Part shown: one piece after another, positions 4,554-10,924 of the stretch
Numbering within the stretch: position 1 is the stretch's first letter
Layout of the letters: every line of letters begins with the position of its first letter
Origin: Paracoccaceae bacterium
GTDB lineage: Bacteria > Pseudomonadota > Alphaproteobacteria > Rhodobacterales > Rhodobacteraceae
Length of the DNA: 10,924 nt
Direction: 5' to 3'
NCBI GenBank assembly: GCA_007131465.1
Contig: SLQN01000124.1
Location: forward strand, 1 to 10,924
Notes under the pieces: generated by a model
Told to the model about the DNA's origin: nothing
Database searches by the model: none
Seen by the model: the letters and a program-made list of their open reading frames with translations, nothing else
Translations under genes and position numbers: made by a program

Positions 4554-7500
4554 TCAAGATGACAGGATGCGCCGCAGAACGGCTTCCAACTGGGCGCGGC
4601 GGATGGGTTTGGGCAGCGTTTCGCAAAACCCCTCCTGCTGGTAGCGCGCGACCTGATCCGTCATCACATTGGCCGTTGCCGCCAGCGCGACAGGCGGCGC
4701 GCGCCCTGATCCGGCCGCAATCTGGCGCATCCGGCGCAAGGCCGCGATCCCGTCCATGACCGGCATTGAGATGTCCAGCAGCACCAGATCGAAATTCTGC
4801 GTCTGCCACAATTCGCAAGCCTGCGCCCCGTCTTCCGCGAATTCCGCGACCAGACCCATCCGGTCCAGCAGCGTGTGCAGGATCTTGCGGTTGGTGGCAT
4901 TGTCATCGGCGACCAGAATCCTGCGGCCTGTCAGGCTGTCAGTGCCCATCGTACCGGGCATCGTGCCCGATGGTGTGGGACTGGCGATCTTGCCGGCCTG
5001 CTCCCGCAGATCCGCAGGCGCATCCGCCACAGGCACGGCGATCCGCAGGTCGATGGTGGTCCCGCGGCCAGTGGCGCTGTCGATGCGAATTTCGCCCTCC
5101 ATCAGGTCTACGAGCCTGCGCACGATGGTCATGCCCAGACCGCTGCCCCCAAAGCGCCGCGCCGTGCCTGCCTCGGCCTGTTCGAAGGTTTCGAATATGC
5201 GTGCGATCTGGTCTTCGGACATTCCGATCCCGGTATCGCTGATGCGAAAGCGCAGCACCTGCGGGTCATCGGCCCGGATATGCAGTGACACCGACCCCTG
5301 CTCGGTGAACTTGACCGCATTGCCCAGAAGGTTGTGCAGGATCTGGATGATCCGCGTTTCATCGCCCAGACGCAGGTTGCGCGCGTCCGGTGCGGTATGG
5401 ATGGTGAAGGTGATGCCCCTCGCGCGTGCGGTCGCGCCATGCAGCGGGTTCAGCCGTGTGATCATGGCGTCGAGGTCGAAGGCGCGGACTTCCAGTCCCA
5501 GCTTGCCCGCCTCGACCCGCGCCAGGTCGAGGATGTCATTAAGAAGCGCCAGCAGGCTCCAGCCCGATTCGCGGATGGTCGCCAGCATTTCGGCCTGGAC
5601 AGCGTCCAGCCGGGTTTCGGCCAGCAGGTCGGCCATGCCCAGAACCCCGTTCAGCGGCGTGCGGATTTCATGGCTCATATTGGCCAGAAATTCCGACTTG
5701 GCATGATTGGCCGCCTCGGCGCGGTGGCGCGCGTCGGTCAGTTCGGTGATGTCGGTGCGCAGACCGACGCGCCCGCCATTTGCCGTGGGCTTGTCGTAGA
5801 AACGGACATGGCGACCAAGCGACGTGGTTTCCTCGCGCGCGGGACCAGGGTTGCGGAAATAGCCGATACGCTCGGCCATCCAGTCTTCCTCGCGGCCCGC
5901 AGCTTCGCTGATCTGGCCCGCACGGGCTGCGCAGGCGATCTGATCCTCGAATTTCAGGCCGGGTTTCATGATTGGTTCCACAAGCGGGAAAAGTTCGTGA
6001 TGGCGGGCATTCACGGCGACCAGACGTTCGTCGGCATCATACATGACAAACCCGTCTTCCAGCGCCTCGATGGCATCGAGCAACTGCCGGCGCGCGCGCT
6101 CGGCCGCGCATTCGGCGGCTTCCGCACGCTCGCGGGCGCGGGTGAAGTCGGTGATATCCACCCGCAGGCCCACGCGCCCACCTTCGCGCGTGCGGGTGTC
6201 GCTGATCCGCACGATCCGGCCGTCGTACAGTGTCTCTATGACAGACCCATCCGCCTCCTGATGCTGCGCCAGTTTCTCGGCAATCCAGGCCTCGGGGTCG
6301 CGGCCCTCTGAATCGACGATCTCGCGCATTTCGACGGCCTTGCGCAGGATATCCTCGAACCGCGTGCCGGGCACGACGAAGGGCGCGATCCAGTGATACA
6401 TCTCCCGGTAGCGTTCATTGGCCAGCACCAGCCTGTCTTCGGCATCGAACAGCAGGAAACCGTCATCCAGCGCCTCGACCGCATCGACAAGCTGCTGGCG
6501 GGTGCGCGACGCCTCGGCCTCGGCCATGCGCGCGGCTTCGCGCGCGCTGAAAAGCTCGGTCACATCCACCCGCAGCCCGACCCTGCCGCCATCGGCGGTG
6601 CGCTGCTCCACGATCTGAAGCACGGTTCCGTCGGCCAGTCGGTTGACCATCGGGCGCTCGGACCGGAAGGCTGCCAGACGTTCCCGCAGCCAGTCTTCCT
6701 CGCGCCCGATGGCATCGGAATAGGACCCCTGCGCCAGCCCGTAGCGCAGGATATCCTCGAATTTCGCGCCCCGTGTGATGACCGGCGCGCTGGCTGCGTG
6801 CAATTCGCGGTAGCGGCGATTGGCCAGCACGAGCCGTTCTTCGGCGTCGAAATAGACAAACCCGTCCTTCAGCGCATCGACTGCCGTGATCAGCCGTGCC
6901 TGACCCGAGACACGTTCCAGCGCCGAGGCATAGACATTCGCGCTTGTCGCAAGTGCGCTGGTGACAAGGGGCGACCAGCCGCTGAAGCCCTCGTTCTTGG
7001 TGGGGCCGGAACAGATGTCAAAGCCCAGATACCCCACGATCCGCCCTTCGGTGATGACCGGAAAGACGCACAGCGCGTAGATCTGCTGGGCCAACAGATG
7101 CGCGCGCTCTTGTGCGGTCATCTGTTCGGGGGTCTCGATCGTCACGGACATGCCGCGCGCCAGATTTTCGACTATCCGGCCCAAGCCATTCTTGCGCAGG
7201 TCCAGATTCTGCAAGTCCTGATTGTCGATCTGCGGCGCGATCCCGGTATCGCACCACTCATAGTCTTGCGACACGATCCAGTCGGCATCGCTGTCGCCCA
7301 GGCGCACAGGCGGATCGACGCGGAACGCATAGCTGCGGCTGGCATGAGCGGCGCGCCCGACATCTGCCAGCATCCGGTTGCGTTCCGCGACCGGGTCGTC
7401 ATCTTCCAGCAGCCGTTTGGAGAATTGCGCAATCGCATGCATGATGTCCTGATGGCGCTTGTATTCGGTGATGTCGGTTTCAACTGCAATGAAGCCGGTA

Positions 7501-9626
7501 TGTGCGCCCTGCGCATCGAAACGGGGCTGGATTTCAAGGCGCAGCCAGTAATCATCGCCGCAGCGCACCTTGTTGAGGATATCGGCCTCGACCGGCATCT
7601 GGTCGCGCAATGCCTTGCTGATGCGAGCGATTGTGTCGGGGTCGGTGTCGTCGGATTGCAGGAAACTGCCGGGTTTGCGACCGCGCACCTCGTCCAGTGA
7701 CCAGCCGGTGCGCGCCTCGAAAGCCGGGTTCACCCATTCGATCCGCCCGTCGCGATCCGCGATGATGACAAGGTTGTTGGTCTGCTGCGCGACTGCGCTT
7801 AACTGCTCCAGCTTCTGGCGTTGTGCATGTTCTTCAGAGATATCCTCGACAAAGCTCCAGATGAGGTCGCGCCCGTCGCAGCCCGCCACCCTTGCGCCGC
7901 GCAGCCGTACCGGATAGCGCGTGCCATCCGCGCGCGTGAGCGCCTTCTCGAACGGGCCATACTGTCCGGTTTGGCACAGGTCCGCCTGCGCCTGTGCTTC
8001 CGGCGGCGTGGTATCGCCGGGCCGGATATCCCATGTGTCCAGCGCCAGAAATTCGGCCCGCGTGTGGCCGGTCTGGGCCAGAAGCGCGGGGTTCACGTCC
8101 AGAAACGCGCCGGTTTCCAGATTGACCAGCGCAATCCCGATGGGCGACAGATCGACCAGCGCGGAATGCAGCGTCTCGCGGTCGCGCAGCCTCTGTTCGG
8201 CGGTAACGCGCTCGGAAATATCGCGGATGACGAAGACAAAGCCCGGCGCTGCACCGGGCGTGTCCGCCGGGCGCCGGGCGGCTGACAGCTCATACGAGGC
8301 AAGGCCGCGCGGCGTTTCCATGCTGTAGCGCAGCCCGTCGATGCGCCCGTGTTCCGTCACGGCACGCATTGCATGGCGGGCGGTGGTGGCAATGTCGGGC
8401 GGCAGAACCTCCTCGGGGGTGCAGCCCAGAAACTGCTCGGGCGGGAGGGCGAAGCGGTCGCTTTGCCCAGTATGGGCGGCAGTGAAGCGCCCGTCTGCAT
8501 CCAGTTCCAGCAAGATGTCGGGCAGCGCGTCAAGGGTGGCCTGCAACCGCGCGCGCGTGCGCCGAAGGTCGTCTTCCTGCGTCTTGCGCGTGGTGATGTC
8601 GGTGACGACCGCGATGGATGAAACCAGCTCGCCCGTATCATCGCAGCGCGCCCGCACCGACAGGCTGACCCAAAGCGGGCTGCCATCCGCGCGCGACATA
8701 AGCAGATCGCGGGGCGTGCCTTCAACCATGTCTGTTGCGTCCGGAAGGAAAATCGTGGCGGAACGTCCGACAAGCTGGTCCACTGGCAGGCCAAGGATCT
8801 CTGCCAGGCGCGGGTTTGCATCGACAATGTGTCCGGTGGCATCGATCACGCAGATGCCGTCGCAGGCCAGTTCCACGATATCGGCATGATCGCGCAGCCG
8901 CGCAAGTTCTTCGCGCCGGGCGGTGATATCCTCGAGTGTTCCGTAAATCTGCGCGATCTTGCCGCTTTGCCGCTCCGCAGCACCCGTGGTGCGGACCCAG
9001 CGCCGCGCGCCGCGCGCCGTGACGAAGGGCAGTTCCAGATCATAGGGCGTGCCCTGCGCGTGCAGCGCGGCCAGCGCCGTTTCAATCTGCGCGCGCGCCT
9101 CGGGCGGGTAGAAGGCAAGCGCGGTCTCCATCTCCGGGGCATGGGTTTCAGGCAGGTCATGGATGGCGCAGGTCATCGCCGACCATGTGAGGCTGCGCGT
9201 GGCCAGATCGCAGATCCAGCTTCCGATGCCGTTCACCGCTTCCAGCGTGGCGCGCTGGTCGGGCGAGAAGCCGCGTTGTGCGAGATCCTTCAGGCAAGCA
9301 TAGAGATGGTCCTGCCCGCCGCTGGGCTGCGCATGCCAGTGGATCAGCCGCCAGCCCCCGCCTGTGCCGCGAAACCGGGCCGTGAAATCAAGGCACAGCG
9401 CGCCCCCGCCACCCGAGACTGTGCCATCGAGCGCAAGCGACAGGTCATCAGGATGCAGAAGCGCCGTGACATGCATGCCGACCGGATCGGCCCCATCGCC
9501 GTAAAGCAGCGTCTTGAAGGCGGTGTTCGTGAACAGGATTTCGCCCGCGCGTGTGGTAATGCAGGCCGCTTCCGGCAGAGTGTCGAAGAATGCACTGAAA
9601 TGCGATGGGTTGGTAATTTCCAGCAT
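4554..9626 (-). CDS. soluble multi-PAS hybrid histidine kinase
   Basis: This protein has 1690 residues and no signal peptide or membrane segment. Approximate domains: PAS1 8-115, PAS2 125-240, PAS3 245-350, PAS4 358-475, PAS5 483-600, PAS6 605-725 (LOV-like), GAF-like 728-905, three tandem PAS repeats 909-1030, 1042-1164 and 1178-1301, HisKA 1305-1370, HATPase_c 1415-1532, receiver 1568-1690. Key residues: phospho-acceptor H1319 in SHEIRTP; N-box N1436; G1 DTGIG from D1464; G2 GGSGLG 1493-1498; receiver acidic pair D1574/D1575, phospho-acceptor D1618, T1651 and K1673. All needed for autophosphorylation and intramolecular relay are present. A downstream Hpt and response regulator are expected but not in the window. 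ATG 9626 has a strong ribosome site; an upstream TTG at 9695 would add 23 residues with no conserved content. Signal unknown; the cytosolic sensor array suggests redox or metabolite sensing. Confidence 0.96.
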   Translation of the reverse strand: MLEITNPSHFSAFFDTLPEAACITTRAGEILFTNTAFKTLLYGDGADPVGMHVTALLHPDDLSLALDGTVSGGGGALCLDFTARFRGTGGGWRLIHWHAQPSGGQDHLYACLKDLAQRGFSPDQRATLEAVNGIGSWICDLATRSLTWSAMTCAIHDLPETHAPEMETALAFYPPEARAQIETALAALHAQGTPYDLELPFVTARGARRWVRTTGAAERQSGKIAQIYGTLEDITARREELARLRDHADIVELACDGICVIDATGHIVDANPRLAEILGLPVDQLVGRSATIFLPDATDMVEGTPRDLLMSRADGSPLWVSLSVRARCDDTGELVSSIAVVTDITTRKTQEDDLRRTRARLQATLDALPDILLELDADGRFTAAHTGQSDRFALPPEQFLGCTPEEVLPPDIATTARHAMRAVTEHGRIDGLRYSMETPRGLASYELSAARRPADTPGAAPGFVFVIRDISERVTAEQRLRDRETLHSALVDLSPIGIALVNLETGAFLDVNPALLAQTGHTRAEFLALDTWDIRPGDTTPPEAQAQADLCQTGQYGPFEKALTRADGTRYPVRLRGARVAGCDGRDLIWSFVEDISEEHAQRQKLEQLSAVAQQTNNLVIIADRDGRIEWVNPAFEARTGWSLDEVRGRKPGSFLQSDDTDPDTIARISKALRDQMPVEADILNKVRCGDDYWLRLEIQPRFDAQGAHTGFIAVETDITEYKRHQDIMHAIAQFSKRLLEDDDPVAERNRMLADVGRAAHASRSYAFRVDPPVRLGDSDADWIVSQDYEWCDTGIAPQIDNQDLQNLDLRKNGLGRIVENLARGMSVTIETPEQMTAQERAHLLAQQIYALCVFPVITEGRIVGYLGFDICSGPTKNEGFSGWSPLVTSALATSANVYASALERVSGQARLITAVDALKDGFVYFDAEERLVLANRRYRELHAASAPVITRGAKFEDILRYGLAQGSYSDAIGREEDWLRERLAAFRSERPMVNRLADGTVLQIVEQRTADGGRVGLRVDVTELFSAREAARMAEAEASRTRQQLVDAVEALDDGFLLFDAEDRLVLANERYREMYHWIAPFVVPGTRFEDILRKAVEMREIVDSEGRDPEAWIAEKLAQHQEADGSVIETLYDGRIVRISDTRTREGGRVGLRVDITDFTRARERAEAAECAAERARRQLLDAIEALEDGFVMYDADERLVAVNARHHELFPLVEPIMKPGLKFEDQIACAARAGQISEAAGREEDWMAERIGYFRNPGPAREETTSLGRHVRFYDKPTANGGRVGLRTDITELTDARHRAEAANHAKSEFLANMSHEIRTPLNGVLGMADLLAETRLDAVQAEMLATIRESGWSLLALLNDILDLARVEAGKLGLEVRAFDLDAMITRLNPLHGATARARGITFTIHTAPDARNLRLGDETRIIQILHNLLGNAVKFTEQGSVSLHIRADDPQVLRFRISDTGIGMSEDQIARIFETFEQAEAGTARRFGGSGLGMTIVRRLVDLMEGEIRIDSATGRGTTIDLRIAVPVADAPADLREQAGKIASPTPSGTMPGTMGTDSLTGRRILVADDNATNRKILHTLLDRMGLVAEFAEDGAQACELWQTQNFDLVLLDISMPVMDGIAALRRMRQIAAGSGRAPPVALAATANVMTDQVARYQQEGFCETLPKPIRRAQLEAVLRRILSS
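5724..6902 (-). repeat. three tandem PAS-domain repeats inside the kinase gene
   Basis: The motif (D/E)AL.DGF..(F/Y)DA.(E/D)RLV..N recurs at kinase residues 917, 1051 and 1187, that is every 134-136 residues. Each copy continues with a K/RFED block and an acidic DW/AW-type helix, and ends in GGRVGLR.D(V/I)T. Copies 1 and 2 are closest; copy 3 has diverged at RYRE (ARHHE). Each is followed by a charged alanine-rich helix likely to form a coiled-coil linker. This is the PAS type often placed directly before HisKA in alphaproteobacterial kinases. The pattern indicates internal duplication. Confidence 0.75.
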
Positions 9627-9636
9627 CCTCCTTCCT
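9627..9636 (-). promoter_or_regulatory. ribosome binding site that fixes the kinase start
   Basis: AGGAAGGAGG directly precedes the ATG at 9626 on the minus strand; its first AGGA lies about 6 nt from the start codon. The alternative TTG at 9695 has no such site. The gene-free stretch 9637-9791 beyond it should hold the kinase promoter, but I see no convincing -35/-10 pair. Confidence 0.6.
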
Positions 9637-9791
9637 GCCCCCTCTGCCGCACAAGGCGCCCCCTGCAGCCGGGGCTTGCGAACCTGTAATCGCAAGATAC
9701 GACCATAAGGTTATTCTCTGGTAAAGCCATCGGTGTATGCGCGTGAATGACACGAAAGGCGAGGATCCGGGCTGCGTGGACTGCACGCGCA

Positions 9792-9818
9792 GACCGCGCT
9801 GGTGACAGAGCGCGGGTC
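9792..9818 (-). terminator. possible stem-loop after the SDR remnant
   Basis: GAC-CGCGCT (9792-9800) pairs with AGCGCG-GTC (9809-9818, one bulged G) around an 8-nt loop, 28 nt past the stop of the leftward SDR remnant. No T-run follows, so it may be only a structural or Rho-associated end. It lies between the remnant and the kinase gene. Confidence 0.3.
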
Positions 9819-9845
9819 GGCGATGCGGCGGGTCTTTCGCTCTGG

Positions 9846-10250
9846 TCAGTCGGTTGGCGGGCCGGGACATGCGGCCGCAGCTTCCGGCATCATGCCCCGC
9901 ATGATCACCCCCATCACCCGCACCCGGCTCCAGCGCGGCAGCATCGCCAGCGACCAGCCGAGCGCCTTCGCCAGAAACTCCGGTCGCATGGTTGTCCGCC
10001 GCCCGAGTGCTGCAAGCGCTGCGCGCGCGACCGCGTCCGGGGTCGCGGACTTGCCCATCTGCATGCCTGCTTGCGCGGTGAAGCCTGTTCCGACCTGCGC
10101 GGGCGCAACCGAAAGCGCGCTGACCCCCAGCGGGCGCAGTTCCGCCGCGATCCCTTCGGCAAAGCCATGCACGAAGCCCCTGGTGGCAGGATAGGTCGCG
10201 GAAAACGGTGCACGCTGAAACCCCACGAGAGAGCCCCAGATCGGTGCGCG
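9846..10250 (-). pseudogene. 5'-truncated short-chain dehydrogenase/reductase (SDR)
   Basis: The frame contains the second half of a classical SDR: GSLVGFQRAPFSATYPATRGF, then a FAEGIAAELRPLGV helix and the VSALSVAPAQVGTGF strand, ending in the usual hydrophobic ALGWSLAMLPRW tail. The catalytic Ser (13 residues before Tyr) and Tyr are present, but the YxxxK lysine is Arg. The N-terminal Rossmann half with the TGxxxGxG cofactor motif is absent. Homology stops near 10250, where the frame turns into unrelated proline-rich codons with no normal start. About 135 of roughly 260 residues remain. PAQV for the usual PGPV also points to relaxed selection. A GTG at 10226 could start a 126-residue product, but it could not bind NAD(P)H. 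Confidence 0.75.
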
Positions 10251-10258
10251 CGGGGGGC

Positions 10259-10429
10259 CTAAACCTGGCTGGTGAAGCGGCGGGTGACCATGTAGTCAGC
10301 GACGACCGCTGCGCCCGCGCCCCCTGTGAATGTCAGGGTCACGGCCAGCATGACGAGACGCCTGATGGCCCGGCGCAGGCGTGATGGTCCGGGACTGGTC
10401 AGGGCAGGGCCTCTATAAGTAACTATCAC
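10259..10429 (-). CDS. doubtful small hydrophobic ORF
   Basis: I do not recognise this frame. From a GTG at 10429 it would give 56 residues; from the ATG at 10351, 30. It carries a basic stretch (RLRRAIRRL), then a hydrophobic segment (LVMLAVTLTFTGG, then AGAAVVADY), and a basic end, RRFTSQV. This resembles a one-pass membrane peptide with positive-inside N-terminus. The GTG lies inside the operator-like palindrome, which makes that start unlikely, and the ATG has no good ribosome site. It ends a few bases before recognisable SDR sequence begins, so it may be residue of a deletion junction rather than a gene. Confidence 0.25.
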   Translation of the reverse strand: MIVTYRGPALTSPGPSRLRRAIRRLVMLAVTLTFTGGAGAAVVADYMVTRRFTSQV

Positions 10430-10432
10430 TTA
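10416..10432. promoter_or_regulatory. operator-like palindrome, TetR type
   Basis: TAAGT (10416-10420) and ACTTA (10428-10432) form an inverted repeat of 17 bp overall, with one further symmetric A/T pair inside, in an unusually AT-rich patch. TATAGA on the minus strand (10417-10412) could be a -10, so a repressor here would block leftward transcription into the small ORF and SDR remnant. TetR regulators commonly use sites of this form. No regulator gene is adjacent, suggesting it was lost or lies elsewhere. Confidence 0.35.
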
Positions 10433-10443
10433 CAAATGTACAG

Positions 10444-10463
10444 ATGCTTGCCCTGGCAAGAGG
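10444..10463 (-). terminator. small stem-loop after the DUF3291-like gene
   Basis: CTTGC (10447-10451) pairs with GCAAG (10456-10460) around CCTG, about 45 nt past the stop of the leftward gene. The stem is short and the downstream T content is modest, so it is a weak terminator candidate. Confidence 0.25.
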
Positions 10464-10505
10464 TTTTGTGCCCGCATGGCGGATTTTCTGGAACCCGCGC
10501 CAGAC

Positions 10506-10850
10506 TCAGACCTCGCGCCCGTGCGCGGCCCAGAGCGCGGGCACATCGGCCCAGTCCGGGACTTCCTGCGTGCAAAATCCAAGCACCTTGCCGGTAGCGA
10601 TGCGCGGAAACAGGCGAATCGCGTCCCGGTGCGGACCGGTGCGCAGGTAGCCCAGCATCGCCTTGCGGTCGGTCCAGACTGTCAGCGTGTGATGAACCCC
10701 ATCGATTCTGCGCGCCTGGGCCGAGATGTTGCCCGGTGCGCCACGCGCCTGCACCATTGCGCGGATTGCATGGGTCCAGAAGGCCGGGATATGCCAGACC
10801 CGCCGCACTTGAAGGCCCGTGATGGAGACATAGACTTCAGGCTGTGACAT
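10506..10850 (-). CDS. DUF3291-like small alpha/beta-barrel (monooxygenase-fold) protein
   Basis: This 114-residue protein starts with VYVSITGLQVRRVW and continues with a helix (FWTHAIRAMVQA), the RGAPGN turn, a strand HHTLTVWTD, and a KAMLGYLRTGPHR helix. It ends with the PDWADVPALW motif. That order matches a family of ferredoxin-like dimeric barrel proteins annotated as DUF3291 or spheroidene-monooxygenase-like. The catalytic role is unknown in most members; some relatives bind haem or act on small hydrophobic molecules. The ATG at 10850 has GAGGG at 10857-10861. It is leftward, separated by about 75 nt from the operator-like site that precedes the SDR remnant, and probably transcribed on its own. 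Family assignment is moderate; no function can be given. Confidence 0.75.
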   Translation of the reverse strand: MSQPEVYVSITGLQVRRVWHIPAFWTHAIRAMVQARGAPGNISAQARRIDGVHHTLTVWTDRKAMLGYLRTGPHRDAIRLFPRIATGKVLGFCTQEVPDWADVPALWAAHGREV

Positions 10851-10924
10851 GGTGAACCCTCGCGGTGCTGGCAGTACAGGCGGCATGCCCGAACCCGTGC
10901 TTGTCGATCTATGTGAGAGATGCT

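Noticed and set aside
4538..4566. CCTGTC/GACAGG inverted repeat around the kinase stop codon
   Set aside because: Only 6 bp with a 17-nt loop and no T-run; within chance expectation.
6393..7700. Long plus-strand open frame of 435 codons opposite the kinase
   Set aside because: It mirrors the kinase frame in GC-rich DNA, has no recognisable domain or ribosome site, and the minus-strand reading is rich in known motifs. The same applies to plus-strand frames at 4669-5706, 5334-6311 and 8829-9689.
1..10924. CRISPR arrays, tRNA or rRNA genes, insertion sequences, phage genes
   Set aside because: No regularly spaced direct repeats, no tRNA-like cloverleaf or rRNA sequence, and no transposase or integrase frame was seen. 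The truncated genes show no IS ends at their junctions.

Overview
The window is high-GC DNA with strong G/C third-codon bias. Its gene families and intergenic style suggest an alphaproteobacterium of the Rhodobacterales (Roseobacter/Rhodobacter type). That is a judgement from sequence character; no rRNA or marker gene is present.

Left part (1-2911), a one-carbon/methylamine module. A leftward dgcA/stcD-like flavoprotein demethylase (cut by the left edge) diverges from a rightward TetR regulator across a short region with overlapping promoter-like elements and a direct repeat. It is followed by purU, formyl-tetrahydrofolate deformylase. These fit together: N-demethylation feeds C1 units into tetrahydrofolate, and PurU releases them as formate.

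Middle (2912-4553), an apparently eroded aromatic-catabolism locus. A complete BKACE-family beta-keto acid cleavage enzyme, reading left, is flanked on both sides by same-strand gene remnants. Upstream is the C-terminus of protocatechuate 3,4-dioxygenase alpha subunit (pcaG). Downstream is a drifting C-terminal piece of a 4-hydroxybenzoate 3-monooxygenase (pobA-like). The BKACE leader carries a very long hairpin and, further upstream, a perfect 15-bp palindrome beside a promoter-like -10 element. Region 2912-3074 holds no gene, only stem-loops and a Rhodobacteraceae-style intergenic element.

Right-centre (4554-9626), one leftward 1690-residue soluble hybrid histidine kinase: about six PAS domains (one LOV-like but lacking the photoactive Cys), a GAF-like domain, three tandem PAS repeats, HisKA, HATPase and a receiver domain. 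No response regulator or Hpt partner lies nearby.

Right end (9627-10924). A 5'-truncated SDR pseudogene, a doubtful small membrane ORF, an operator-like palindrome, and a small DUF3291-like alpha/beta-barrel protein, all leftward. Three degraded genes in 11 kb suggest a region undergoing gene loss.
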